The notes: a model not told the origin generated them from the letters alone. A stretch of DNA of 15,187 nt from an uncultured Victivallales bacterium (GCA_903834675.1 CAILKC010000562.1:1-15187), one strand, 5' to 3'; positions 1 through 9,819 are shown, counted from the first letter of the stretch. A program made the numbers and translations.

Positions 1-22
1 CAATCTTCGCTGTGGACGGGTA

Positions 23-64
23 CCCAGGGCGTTGCCCTGGGCGCCCGAAACGCCCCCTTGGGGC
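23..64. repeat. Tandem pair of short G+C-rich hairpins
   Basis: Two perfect inverted repeats stand next to each other: CCCAGGGC (23-30), loop GTT, GCCCTGGG (34-41); then GCCCC (52-56), loop CTT, GGGGC (60-64). Both loops are 3 nt. They lie in non-coding DNA upstream of the first gene. The arrangement looks like a dispersed REP-like element, but only one copy is in the window, so that is inference. The rest of 1-275 holds a degenerate motif copy (146-172) and the ribosome-binding site of the next gene; I see no other gene. Confidence 0.5.
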
Positions 65-145
65 TGAATACCACGGCCCATCCTTATTGCACAGGTCGCT
101 GTTTCTTTACGTCCTCACGCTCTCACAGGCAACCAGGCTGCCAAC

Positions 146-172
146 TTTGAAACAGCCCTGGGAACAGCCCTG
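146..172 (+). repeat. Degenerate copy of the AAACAGCCCTG motif
   Basis: TTTGAAACAGCCCTG (146-160) is followed at once by GGAACAGCCCTG (161-172), so the core RAACAGCCCTG is tandemly doubled. The first part shares TTGAAACAGCCCTG with the copies at 1621 and 3430. It lies about 100 bp upstream of the URO-D-family gene. Confidence 0.45.
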
Positions 173-275
173 CCGGAGTGGCCCACGGGCTGGACTGGCC
201 CTATGTTGCCGGGAAGACGCATTGGAGTCGAGCGACGGCACTCCCCCCGGTGCTGCGCAGGAAGGAATCCAGGCC

Positions 276-1418
276 ATGACCTCTCGTCAACGCATGTTGG
301 CAGCCCTGCTCTTCGGCACGCCTGACCGAGTCCCGCTTGGGGTCGGCGGCGGCCGTGAGTCTACCCGGGCACGCTGGTACTCCGAAGGCCTCCCCAAGAC
401 GGTCTCGCCCGGCGAGATCGCGGAGTACGCATACCGCCAGGCCGGCGGCGTCATCCCCTGGCCAACCGGCGGCGCTGGGTTCGGCGTCGACCACCGCATG
501 ATGCCCATGTTTGAGGAGAAGGTCATCGAGCTGCGCCCCAACAGCCAGGTCGTTCAGGACTGGAAGGGCAACATCTGCGAGATTGGCCTCGAGTTCTCCC
601 CGATCTACCTGCGCAATGCCATCGACTTCGTCACCCGGCGCTGGATCAAGTGCCCGGTGGAATCCAGGACGGACTGGGAAAACCTGAAGTGGCGCTACAA
701 CCCGGACGATCCGGCCCGACTGCCGACCCAGGCCGCCGAGCTGGCCGCACGCCTGCGCGACCGCGACCACTTCATCTCCTGGTCGTTCCATGGCCCCTTT
801 TGGCAACTGCGCGAATGGTGCGGCTTTGAAGGACTGTGCCTGCTTCTGATCGAGGACCCTGCCTTCGTCCGCGAAATGTGCGAGTTCTGGACCGACTATG
901 TCCTGCGCCTGCTCAAGAACGGCTTCCGCTACCTCATCCCCGACGAGATTCACCTCTCCGAGGACATGGCCTTCAAAGCCCACAGCATGATCTCACCCGC
1001 CATGACCCGCGAATTCCTCAAGCCCTCCTACGACGCCTGGCATAGCGCCCTGCGCCAGGCGGGGGTCAAGGTCTTCTCGATGGATTCCGACGGCTATGTC
1101 GGCGAACTGATCCCCATCTGGATCGAATCCGGCTTCGACGTCTGCGATCCCATGGAGGTGGCGGCGCATAATGACATCGTCGCTTTCCGGCGCGAGTTCG
1201 GCCACGATATCGCCTTTCGCGGCGGCGTCGACAAGCGCGCCATGGCCAAGGGCGGCGACGCGCTCAAGGCCGAAATCGACCGCATCGCGCCCGTCGTCGC
1301 CGAGGGGGGCTACATCCCGGGCTGCGATCACGGCGTGCCTGCGGATGTCTCCTGGGCTAACTTCGTGGAGACCACCCGACTGCTGGCCAAGGTCACCGGC
1401 TGGTTGCCTGCACGCTAA
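276..1418 (+). CDS. Uroporphyrinogen decarboxylase (URO-D) family protein, methyltransferase-like
   Basis: A 380-residue protein of the URO-D superfamily, which includes uroporphyrinogen decarboxylase and the corrinoid/coenzyme M methyltransferases MtaA and CmuA. The family signs are the N-terminal SRQRMLAALLFGTPDRVP segment, the strand-turn VKVFSMDSDG (about 264-273) and the C-terminal GGYIPGCDHGVP (about 344-355). The Arg-rich motif of true HemE is missing, so heme synthesis is unlikely. MtaA-type enzymes bind zinc with His-x-Cys plus a later Cys; here the first pair reads Asp270/Asp272 while Cys350 is kept, so zinc-thiol activation is doubtful. The start at 276 is chosen because AGGAAGG (259-265) sits about 10 nt upstream and homology begins there; the open frame runs further upstream to position 12 but through hairpin repeats. 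No neighbour is tightly coupled. The substrate is unknown; methyl-group transfer is a guess from the family and the nearby SAM cycle. Confidence 0.85.
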   Translation: MTSRQRMLAALLFGTPDRVPLGVGGGRESTRARWYSEGLPKTVSPGEIAEYAYRQAGGVIPWPTGGAGFGVDHRMMPMFEEKVIELRPNSQVVQDWKGNICEIGLEFSPIYLRNAIDFVTRRWIKCPVESRTDWENLKWRYNPDDPARLPTQAAELAARLRDRDHFISWSFHGPFWQLREWCGFEGLCLLLIEDPAFVREMCEFWTDYVLRLLKNGFRYLIPDEIHLSEDMAFKAHSMISPAMTREFLKPSYDAWHSALRQAGVKVFSMDSDGYVGELIPIWIESGFDVCDPMEVAAHNDIVAFRREFGHDIAFRGGVDKRAMAKGGDALKAEIDRIAPVVAEGGYIPGCDHGVPADVSWANFVETTRLLAKVTGWLPAR

Positions 1419-1728
1419 CACAGGCTGGGCCGTTTCTTTTCCCGGGCGGTCGGCGCCTTGGAGCCGGCGGTCCGCACCGGCCCAGCCGGGGCTTCCGCCG
1501 TCTCTGGGGTCTTGCCGACGGCGGATACCGCGAACCTGCCCGGAAACGGGCTAGGCATCGCGGGTTCCAGGGCGGCAAGCGGGGCCAGGGCAGACGCCTG
1601 CCAGATCTAGCGGGGGTCTCTTTCTTGAAACAGCCCTGTAGCGCAGGGCGGGGTGGTTTCCTGCCCTCTGACGCTATGGTATCTGCCCGACCGGAGTCTG
1701 AGGCTCTGAGTTCAGGAGGCAATTCCCT
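1419..1728. other. Non-coding interval, hairpin-rich
   Basis: A 310-bp gap between the URO-D-family gene and the ceramidase-like gene. It contains a hairpin GGCAG (1589-1593), loop ACGC, CTGCC (1598-1602), a copy of the TTTCTTGAAACAGCCCTG motif (1621-1638) and, at its end, a strong Shine-Dalgarno AGGAGG (1714-1719). The hairpin has no T-run after it, so it is not a clear terminator. I found no convincing promoter and no small gene. Confidence 0.5.
1621..1644 (+). repeat. Dispersed motif TTTCTTGAAACAGCCCTG, copy 1
   Basis: The 18-mer at 1621-1638 is identical to that at 3430-3447. Six further bases are similar (TAGCGC here, CTGCGC there), giving a 24-nt repeat with two differences. Both copies are in intergenic DNA on the same strand. 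Confidence 0.65.
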
Positions 1729-3075
1729 ATGCGCATTGGTTTTGGCAGACAGGACATCACGCCGCGGGTCGGGGTCGAGTTGTGCGGCTTCGGGCCCTTC
1801 CGCTGCCGCCACAGCATCGGCATCCGTGACCGGCTCTGGGCCCGCGCCATGGCGGTCGAGCAGGACCGCGACACCGTGGTCGTGGTCGCCTGTGATCTGA
1901 TCGGCGTCACCCTGGCCATGACCGACTCCGTCCGGGCCCTGGTCCAACGTCAGACGGGCCTGGCGCCAGAACGCTTGATGGTCTGTTGCAGTCACACCCA
2001 TAGCGGACCCGCCACCGGCAGTTACAGCGGCTGGGGGGAACCCGATCCGCCCTATTGCGAGACCCTGCCCGCCCGCCTCGCTCGCGCCGCCATCCAGGCT
2101 CTGGGCGACCTGTCCGAAGGCACGTTCCAGTACGCCGAAGCGCCCTGCGAGGGCATCGGCCTGAACCGCGAGTACGACAAGGACGCACCGCCGCTCGAAG
2201 AGGTGCTCAAAGACTCCTGGCGGCCCGCCAAACCGGAACTCACCGACACCGTCTGTCGCGTACTCACGGCGCGGGATGCGGCGGGCGCCCTCCGCGGTTT
2301 CGTCAGTCACTTCGGCTGCCATCCGGTCACCTGCTGCCAAGCCACCCGCTACATCCACGGCGACTACTGCGGTGTGGCCACCGGCATGCTGGAACGCGAG
2401 AACCCCGGCGTCACCGGCCTGTTCATCCAGGGCGCCCAAGGCGACGTCAATACCTGCGTGGTCCACAAACCCGAACCGGAATCGCTCCTGGCGCTCGATG
2501 TCCTCGCCTCGCGTTACGCCAATGCGGTCCGCCGGGCCATGGGCCTGGCGGCGCCGCTGGCGGTGGACCGCGTGGTGACCCACCGCCAACGCCTGGTCTT
2601 TACCCGCAAACCCTGGGGCGCCTCCGAACTGCAATCGCGCCTCGAGACCTGTGAGGCCTTCCTGCACCGGCTGGATGCCCATGACGACTTCAGCGAAGGC
2701 AACCGCACGGTGCGCATGGAGATGGTCTACGCCTTGGCACTGCGCAAGATGCTGGCCCGCGCCGGACGCGGGGAGAACCTGGCCGATCCCACTGAGATCA
2801 TGGGGCTGCGCCTGGGCCCGCTCAGCCTGCTCGGCAGCGGCTTCGAGACCATGCAAGCCATCAAGAACGACATCGTCCGGGCTGCCCGCGGACCCCATAC
2901 CTGGGTGGCCGGCCTCACCAACGACTCCGTGGGCTACGCCCCCGACCACACGGTCGCCGCCCGCGGCGGCTATGCTGCCGATATGGTGCCGTTGATCCTC
3001 GGCACCCTGCCCTACGCCAGCGTTCATGACGAACTGCTCGAAGCCCTCCTGCGGACCGATCTCGCCCTGGCCTGA
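1729..3075 (+). CDS. Neutral/alkaline ceramidase-like zinc hydrolase homologue
   Basis: A 448-residue protein resembling the N-terminal catalytic domain of neutral/alkaline non-lysosomal ceramidases. Signs in order: GFGRQDITPR at the N-terminus; SHTHSGP with His89 and His91; HFGCHP with His194 and His198; IQGAQGDVN (about 233-241); GSGFET; and NDSVGYAP near the C-terminus. In known ceramidases zinc is held by two His, a Glu and a Tyr from these same motifs, and all appear kept. The ceramidase nucleophile is the Ser of a GDVSPN-like motif; here the position reads Asn241, so ceramide hydrolysis is unlikely. The C-terminal Ig-like domain of ceramidases is absent, and I see no clear signal peptide, which suggests a cytoplasmic enzyme. 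The start is set by AGGAGG at 1714-1719, 9 nt upstream. The gene stands alone. The fold assignment is firm; the substrate is unknown. Confidence 0.85.
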   Translation: MRIGFGRQDITPRVGVELCGFGPFRCRHSIGIRDRLWARAMAVEQDRDTVVVVACDLIGVTLAMTDSVRALVQRQTGLAPERLMVCCSHTHSGPATGSYSGWGEPDPPYCETLPARLARAAIQALGDLSEGTFQYAEAPCEGIGLNREYDKDAPPLEEVLKDSWRPAKPELTDTVCRVLTARDAAGALRGFVSHFGCHPVTCCQATRYIHGDYCGVATGMLERENPGVTGLFIQGAQGDVNTCVVHKPEPESLLALDVLASRYANAVRRAMGLAAPLAVDRVVTHRQRLVFTRKPWGASELQSRLETCEAFLHRLDAHDDFSEGNRTVRMEMVYALALRKMLARAGRGENLADPTEIMGLRLGPLSLLGSGFETMQAIKNDIVRAARGPHTWVAGLTNDSVGYAPDHTVAARGGYAADMVPLILGTLPYASVHDELLEALLRTDLALA

Positions 3076-3130
3076 CCCGGCCAACTCAAGAAAAGAGCGG
3101 CAAAGGGACCGCGGCACAGCCCGCAACCCA

Positions 3131-3147
3131 CAGCCTGGGAGAGGCTG
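3131..3147. terminator. Possible terminator hairpin after the ceramidase-like gene
   Basis: CAGCCT, loop GGGAG, AGGCTG: a perfect 6-bp stem 56 nt after the stop codon at 3075. No T-tract follows on the plus strand (GAAACCG), so intrinsic termination is uncertain. Confidence 0.25.
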
Positions 3148-3165
3148 AAACCGAACGGAACGATT

Positions 3166-3202
3166 GCCCTGCGCGACCGGGCGCTGTTCCAAGAAACGAC
3201 CG
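3166..3202 (-). repeat. Inverted diverged copy of the dispersed motif
   Basis: Read on the minus strand this is GGTCGTTTCTTGGAACAGC followed within a few bases by GCGCAGGGC. It matches GTTTCTTGAAACAGC of the direct copies with one A/G change, and the trailing GCGCAGGGC also occurs after copy 1 (1641-1649). With the copy at 3430 it forms an inverted pair about 260 bp apart. Confidence 0.45.
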
Positions 3203-3236
3203 CCGCCGTACCGCCGGCAGTGAAAGCGGCGTCGAC

Positions 3237-3254
3237 GGGCCGCGTCCGCGGCCC
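3237..3254. repeat. Near-perfect G+C palindrome
   Basis: GGGCCGCG (3237-3244), TC, CGCGGCCC (3247-3254): an 8-bp inverted repeat with a 2-nt centre in non-coding DNA. Confidence 0.5.
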
Positions 3255-3307
3255 TCTGCCGCACGCAGTCCATATCGCGCGGCGCCCATACTATGTGCGC
3301 GTGGCAA

Positions 3308-3324
3308 GGTCGCCGACGGCGACC
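3308..3324. repeat. Short hairpin GGTCGCC-GAC-GGCGACC
   Basis: A perfect 7-bp inverted repeat with a 3-nt loop. It is similar in design (long stem, 3-nt loop) to the two hairpins at 23-64. Confidence 0.5.
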
Positions 3325-3429
3325 GCGACACCGCTTTGGCTTGGCGCCTGTGCCATTCCTGACGGCGTATGTTCTCGCGCAACCAGATACGGCAGACAGA
3401 CCACGGGTTGTTGCGCCGCCCAGCCCCGG

Positions 3430-3453
3430 TTTCTTGAAACAGCCCTGCTGCGC
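3430..3453 (+). repeat. Dispersed motif TTTCTTGAAACAGCCCTG, copy 2
   Basis: An exact repeat of the 18-mer at 1621-1638, followed by CTGCGC. It ends just upstream of the metK promoter (-35 at 3466). Confidence 0.65.
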
Positions 3454-3465
3454 GACCTCTATGGA

Positions 3466-3493
3466 TTGCAGCCGCACCGCGCGTGGTTATAGT
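3466..3493 (+). promoter_or_regulatory. Predicted sigma-70-type promoter of the metK operon
   Basis: -35 TTGCAG (3466-3471), 16-nt spacer, -10 TATAGT (3488-3493). The -10 matches the TATAAT consensus at five of six positions. Transcription would begin near 3500, giving a leader of about 75 nt before metK. This is a sequence match only. Confidence 0.5.
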
Positions 3494-3499
3494 AGCGGC

Positions 3500-3575
3500 C
3501 CGATGCGTTCGCGTCGGCAGGCCGGGTGGCCGCGGGCACTGTGATACCGGTTGAGTTCCTGAAAGCGGGAGCATT
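3500..3575 (+). promoter_or_regulatory. Structured metK leader with the ribosome-binding site in a hairpin
   Basis: Three stems can be drawn: CCGATGC/GCGTCGG (3500-3506 with 3511-3517, one G-U pair, loop GTTC); GGCC/GGCC (3520-3523 with 3528-3531); and GTTCC/GGAGC (3555-3559 with 3568-3572, loop TGAAAGCG). The last one buries the Shine-Dalgarno GGGAG (3567-3571), which lies 4 nt from the ATG. This could allow translational control of metK. It does not match the SAM-I, SAM-II or SAH riboswitch patterns I know. Confidence 0.35.
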
Positions 3576-4769
<1,194 letters not shown>

Positions 4770-4772
4770 ATC

Positions 4773-5762
4773 ATGGCGCTTGTCCTCGGCTTCGGCTCCG
4801 CACTCCTCGATCAGCTGGTCCACGTGCCCGAGTCGTTCGTCGCCGCGCTGCCCGGACAGAAGGGCGGCATGGTGATGGTGGATGACGCGGAGCGTCGCCG
4901 CCTTCTCGCCTCTCTGCCGACGCCCCCGGAGATCGCCCCCGGGGGCTCCGCCGCCAACACCGTGGTCGGACTCGCCCGCCTCGGCGTCCCGAGTCGCCTC
5001 CTGGCCAAGACCGGAAATGATGCGGCCGGGGACGCTTACCGTCGCCATGCCGCTGAGGCCGGCGTCGACACCTCGAGTCTAAAGTGCGCCGCCGATCTCC
5101 CGAGTGGCACCTGCCTCAGCCTCATCACCCCCGACGGCGAGCGCACCATGCGCACCTTCCTGGGCGCGGCCTCGACCCTGGCCACCGACGAGATCGGCCC
5201 CGCGGACCTGCATGGCTGCACGCTCCTGCTCACTGAAGGGTACATGCTCTACAACCGCCCCCTGCTGCTCCACGTCCTGCGCCTTGGCCGGGCCGCCGGG
5301 TGCCGCATCTGTCTCGACCTGTCCTCCCCAGAGGTCGTCGGCGCCTCGGCCGATCTACTGCCGACCCTGCTCGATAACTATGTCGATATGGTCTTTGCCA
5401 ACGAGGCGGAGGCGAGCGCCTTCGTCGGCGCCCGGGACCCCGCCAGCGCGCTCGCGGTGCTGGCCAAGCACTGCGACCTGGCGGTGGTGAAGCTTGGCGC
5501 CGAAGGGGCCCTGCTGCGCCAGGGGCAGCAGACCGTCCACGTCCCGGCAGAAAAGGTGACGGTTTGCGATACGACTGGCGCCGGCGACCTCTGGGCCGCC
5601 GGCTTCCTCTACGGGTGCCTGCAAGGCTGTTCCCTGCAGACCGCTGGCCGCATGGGCGCCGCCGTCGCCGCCGCTGTCGTCGGCGTGCTCGGCGCCGCTC
5701 TCCCCGCTGCCACCTGGACCCGGCTGCACGCTCGGCTGCTAGCCCTGCAACAGGAAAACTGA
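4773..5762 (+). CDS. Adenosine kinase (PfkB/ribokinase superfamily)
   Basis: A 329-residue PfkB-family kinase, most likely phosphorylating adenosine to AMP. Seen in the sequence: the N-terminal [13 protein letters not shown] and [11 protein letters not shown] pattern typical of the adenosine-kinase branch, the substrate-binding GGSAANT (57-63), a GVDTSSLK segment, NEAEASAF, and the C-terminal DTTGAGD (266-272) with Asp272 as the expected catalytic base and anion hole. It starts 3 nt after metK, with AAGGG inside the metK 3' end as a likely ribosome-binding site, and ahcY follows after 43 nt. This context strongly favours adenosine: AhcY is reversible and needs its adenosine product removed. 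Other PfkB sugar or nucleoside substrates (for example inosine) cannot be ruled out from sequence alone. Confidence 0.9.
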   Translation: MALVLGFGSALLDQLVHVPESFVAALPGQKGGMVMVDDAERRRLLASLPTPPEIAPGGSAANTVVGLARLGVPSRLLAKTGNDAAGDAYRRHAAEAGVDTSSLKCAADLPSGTCLSLITPDGERTMRTFLGAASTLATDEIGPADLHGCTLLLTEGYMLYNRPLLLHVLRLGRAAGCRICLDLSSPEVVGASADLLPTLLDNYVDMVFANEAEASAFVGARDPASALAVLAKHCDLAVVKLGAEGALLRQGQQTVHVPAEKVTVCDTTGAGDLWAAGFLYGCLQGCSLQTAGRMGAAVAAAVVGVLGAALPAATWTRLHARLLALQQEN

Positions 5763-5805
5763 GGCCCGCGGCCCGCGGCATACGGGCTTTTGGAGAAGGT
5801 GTCCC

Positions 5806-7227
<1,422 letters not shown>

Positions 7228-7255
7228 GGCGGGCGACAGGGAGCGGGGGGCGGCC

Positions 7256-8158
7256 ATGAAGGTGCTCAACTTCGGCAGCCTGAACGCGGACCACGTCTAC
7301 CGGGTGCCGCACTTGGCGCGGCCGGGGGAAACCGTGGCCAGCACGGCCTACCAGCGTTTCGCCGGCGGCAAGGGCGCCAACCAGTCTGTCGCCCTGGCCC
7401 GGGCCGGCGCTCCCGTGGCCCACGCCGGCAGCATCGGTCCCGAAGGCTTGTGGTTGCGCGATCGGCTGGCCGCGGAGGGAGTGGACGTGCGCGCTATCCG
7501 GGTCGCTGACGGCCCCGGCGGACACGCCCTCATCCAGGTCGACGACAGCGGCCAGAACAGCATCGTCCTCTTCCCCGGCGCGAACGCCACCATCGCGACC
7601 GAACACGTTCAGGCTGCCCTCGGCGGCCTGCAGCGTGGGGATGTCCTGCTGTTGCAGAACGAGATCAACGCCACCCCGGAGTTGCTGGCCACGGGACGGG
7701 CTGCCGGCTTGCGGGTGGTGTTCAATCCCGCCCCCATGTCCACCGCCGTCCTGAACTACCCGCTCGACGGCGTGGACTTACTGATCGTCAACGAACACGA
7801 GGCGGCAGCCTTGGGTGGCGGCACGGGCGTGGACGCCTGGCTTGCCGGCCTCGCCCGCCGCCTGCCCCAGGCGGATCTGTGCCTGACCCTGGGCGCCGAC
7901 GGGGCCATCTACCAGAAGGCTGGCGGGCCGAGATGGTCGTGCCCCGCGCCTCGAGTCCGCGCCGTCGACACGACCGCGGCCGGCGATACCTTCATCGGCT
8001 TCCTGCTTGCGGCGGGGCTGCAGGGCGCGGCCGAGCCCGCCGCTCTTGCCACGGCCTGCCGCGCGGCCGCTGTCAGTGTCACCCGGCCCGGCGCCATGGA
8101 CTCCATTCCCCGCCCGGCGGAGGTCGACGCCTTCTTCGCCGCGAACCCGCTTGTCTGA
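7256..8158 (+). CDS. Ribokinase (PfkB family)
   Basis: A 300-residue PfkB kinase with the ribokinase pattern: NFGSLNADHVYRV at the N-terminus, GGKGANQSVALARAG (from residue 37), LLLQNEI, FNPAP, IVNEHEA and DTTAAGDTFIGF (from 238), with Asp244 as the expected catalytic base. Ribokinase converts D-ribose to ribose 5-phosphate in the cytoplasm. A G-rich ribosome-binding region (GGGAGCGGGGGG) lies just before the ATG, 28 nt after ahcY. In this operon it could salvage ribose from nucleoside breakdown, but no nucleosidase is present, so the true substrate may be another pentose or nucleoside. It differs clearly from the adenosine-kinase-type PfkB protein two genes upstream, so it is not a recent duplicate. 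Confidence 0.88.
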   Translation: MKVLNFGSLNADHVYRVPHLARPGETVASTAYQRFAGGKGANQSVALARAGAPVAHAGSIGPEGLWLRDRLAAEGVDVRAIRVADGPGGHALIQVDDSGQNSIVLFPGANATIATEHVQAALGGLQRGDVLLLQNEINATPELLATGRAAGLRVVFNPAPMSTAVLNYPLDGVDLLIVNEHEAAALGGGTGVDAWLAGLARRLPQADLCLTLGADGAIYQKAGGPRWSCPAPRVRAVDTTAAGDTFIGFLLAAGLQGAAEPAALATACRAAAVSVTRPGAMDSIPRPAEVDAFFAANPLV

Positions 8159-8171
8159 GGAGTCTCCCTAC

Positions 8172-9272
8172 ATGACCCGAGCGGTCGCTGTCATCGGCGC
8201 GGGAAACGGCGGCAAGACCGTGGCTGCCGACCTCGCCCTCCAAGGCTGGCGCGTCTGCCTGGCGGAACTTCCCGAATTCTCCCAGAACCTCGACGAACTA
8301 CGGCACGACCCGGTGCTGCACGTCGAGGGCGCCTTCAGCGGCAGAGCCCGCCTGGACAACGTCACCACCCGACTGGACGAAGCCTTGGGCGCGGCGGACC
8401 TGATCCTCATCTGCTGCCAGGCCCTGGCCCACGAGCGCTTGGCGCACGAATTGGCGCCCTTGGTCTCGCCTCGCCATATACTGGTGCTCAACCCCGGCTC
8501 GACCGGCGGGGCTCTGCACCTGGCCCGCGTCTTCCGCCAACTTGGCCGACGCGAGCTTCCCGTCATGGTCGAGTTCAGCACCCTGACCTACGGCTGCCGC
8601 GCTCAGGGCAATCGGGTGGCCTGCGCCGTCAAGGTGGGCCGGATCGTCTACGGCGTCTTCCCAGACACCGCCGCGGAGCGAGTGGCGCCGCTGCTCGAAC
8701 CGCTGTTTCCGGGCCTGGTGCGGGGACGGCACGTCTTGGAGGCCGGGCTGAACAACGCCAACCCGGTCATCCATCCGCCGATCACCCTGCTCAACGCGGC
8801 GCGCTTCGAGAATGAAGGGGAGCGTATGCTCTTCTACGGCGACGGGGTTTCGCCCACGGTGGCGCGCCTGATCGCCAGCCTGGACGGTGAGCGGATGGCG
8901 CTGTTGCGGGCCCTGGGATGCCACGCCCAACCGGACCCGCTCACCTCGGTCCAACAGGGCTATGCGCAAAGCCCCGACTATCTGGAGTGCTACCGCCACG
9001 GCTCTGGCTTCAGCGGCTTCCGCAGCCCGAACACCCTCGACCACCGCTATCTGCATGAGGACGTGGGCATGGGGCTGGTCCTCTACTGCCGCTTGGGAGA
9101 ACAACTGGGAGTGCCAACGCCGACCAGCCAGGCCGTCGTCCACTTCGGTGGCCTGGTCGCCGGCTTGGACTATCTGGCCCGAGGAGCGCGCACCCCAACC
9201 ACCCTGGGCCTCGAGGGCATGACCGTCGAGCAGATGACGCGCTTCCTCCTGACCGGGCGGCGCGACCCCTGA
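8172..9272 (+). CDS. Opine/octopine-nopaline dehydrogenase family protein
   Basis: A 366-residue NAD(P)-dependent dehydrogenase of the octopine/nopaline (opine) dehydrogenase family. The N-terminal Rossmann domain opens with AVIGAGNGGK (residues 6-15). The C-terminal domain carries NNANPVIHPP (194-203) with His201, the expected catalytic His, and HRYLHEDVGMGL, whose Asp probably completes the His-Asp pair known from the Arthrobacter enzyme. Family members reductively join an amino acid to a 2-keto acid, or reverse this. The start at 8172 is chosen because TGAGGAG (8156-8162), which includes the ribokinase stop codon, lies 9 nt upstream and the Rossmann motif follows directly; in-frame extension upstream lies inside the ribokinase gene. 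Last gene of the operon; a link of an opine to SAM recycling is not known to me, so substrates remain open. Confidence 0.88.
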   Translation: MTRAVAVIGAGNGGKTVAADLALQGWRVCLAELPEFSQNLDELRHDPVLHVEGAFSGRARLDNVTTRLDEALGAADLILICCQALAHERLAHELAPLVSPRHILVLNPGSTGGALHLARVFRQLGRRELPVMVEFSTLTYGCRAQGNRVACAVKVGRIVYGVFPDTAAERVAPLLEPLFPGLVRGRHVLEAGLNNANPVIHPPITLLNAARFENEGERMLFYGDGVSPTVARLIASLDGERMALLRALGCHAQPDPLTSVQQGYAQSPDYLECYRHGSGFSGFRSPNTLDHRYLHEDVGMGLVLYCRLGEQLGVPTPTSQAVVHFGGLVAGLDYLARGARTPTTLGLEGMTVEQMTRFLLTGRRDP

Positions 9273-9294
9273 CCACCGACCCCTGCCTCGCGTC

Positions 9295-9819
9295 TCAGGG
9301 CACGGCCGCGGCGGCCAGCGGCGGCGGCATGACGAAGGTGCGCAAACCCACCTCCTTGTCGAGCAGGAACAAAGACTGGCCGTCGCCGAGAAGCTTTGTC
9401 TTGCCGATAATCGCGGTCGCGTTGGCCTCTTCCTCTACCTGCTCGGAGATGAACCAGTCGAGACGGCGCTGCGTGGCGTAGTCACGCTCCTCCATGGCCA
9501 GGTCCATGATGTTGTGGATGGACGCGGTCACGCCCTCCTCGTGGGCCAGAGCCTTCTCGAATACCTGCTGCGCCGAAGCGAACGTCGCTTCCGGCTTGGC
9601 GATAGCGCCCAATTCCACCAGCGCCCCGCGTTCAATCAGGAAGTTGAAGAAGATCATGCCATGGGCCAGCTCCTCCTGCGCCTGCACTTTCATCCAGGTA
9701 GCGAAGCCCTTGAGGTTCTGCGCCTCAAACCAGGCCGCCATCTGCAGGTATAGGTAGCTGGAGGCAATCTCCTTGGTCACCTGTGCGTTGAGAGCATTCC
9801 CGACCTTCTTGCTAAGCAT
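9295..9819 (-). CDS. Ferritin, bacterial FtnA type
   Basis: A 174-residue non-heme ferritin, an iron-storage protein that oxidises Fe2+ and stores Fe3+ in a 24-subunit shell. Counting from the Met at 9819, Glu17, Glu50, His53, Glu94, Gln127 and Glu130 fall at the same numbers as the ferroxidase and third-iron-site residues of E. coli FtnA. This supports that start, as does AGGGAG (9834-9829), which is 9 nt from it but directly abuts the alternative ATG at 9828. The C-terminus ends in an unusual Pro/Ala-rich tail (PPPLAAAAVP). It lies 160 nt after the DedA gene with a plausible promoter between them. It converges with the opine dehydrogenase gene, only 22 nt separating their stop codons. Confidence 0.95.
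   Translation of the reverse strand: MLSKKVGNALNAQVTKEIASSYLYLQMAAWFEAQNLKGFATWMKVQAQEELAHGMIFFNFLIERGALVELGAIAKPEATFASAQQVFEKALAHEEGVTASIHNIMDLAMEERDYATQRRLDWFISEQVEEEANATAIIGKTKLLGDGQSLFLLDKEVGLRTFVMPPPLAAAAVP

Larger units (their letters stand above)
3076..3575. other. 500-bp non-coding interval with several inverted repeats, promoter and metK leader
   Basis: No gene of its own is supported here. The first 390 bp are packed with dyads: CAGCCT/AGGCTG (3131-3147, loop GGGAG), GGGCCGCG/CGCGGCCC (3237-3254, 2-nt gap) and GGTCGCC/GGCGACC (3308-3324, loop GAC). An inverted relative of the dispersed motif lies at 3166-3202 and a direct copy at 3430-3453. The last 110 bp hold the metK promoter and leader. 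Open frames crossing this stretch on the minus strand have no recognisable domains. Confidence 0.6.

Noticed and set aside
12..275. N-terminal extension of the URO-D-family protein
   Set aside because: The extension is translated from hairpin repeats; family homology and a Shine-Dalgarno begin at 276.
1393..3477. Very long open frame on the minus strand, antisense to the ceramidase-like gene
   Set aside because: It mirrors the third-codon-position G+C bias of the + strand gene, crosses two intergenic regions and shows no domain.
5763..5805. SAH riboswitch before ahcY
   Set aside because: Only 43 nt between genes and none of the conserved GAGGAGCGCUGC-like sequence is present.
8007..8171. 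N-terminal extension of the opine dehydrogenase
   Set aside because: It overlaps the ribokinase gene in another frame; the Rossmann motif and the ribosome-binding site fit 8172.
8172..9272. Opine metallophore (staphylopine-like) biosynthesis linking SAM and the dehydrogenase
   Set aside because: That pathway needs a nicotianamine-synthase-like gene and a metallophore exporter, neither of which is present, and its dehydrogenase is of another subfamily.
9266..9300. Inverted repeat CCCTGA...TCAGGG between the convergent stops as a bidirectional terminator
   Set aside because: Only 6 bp with a 22-nt loop and no T-tracts; the two stop codons themselves make up most of the match.
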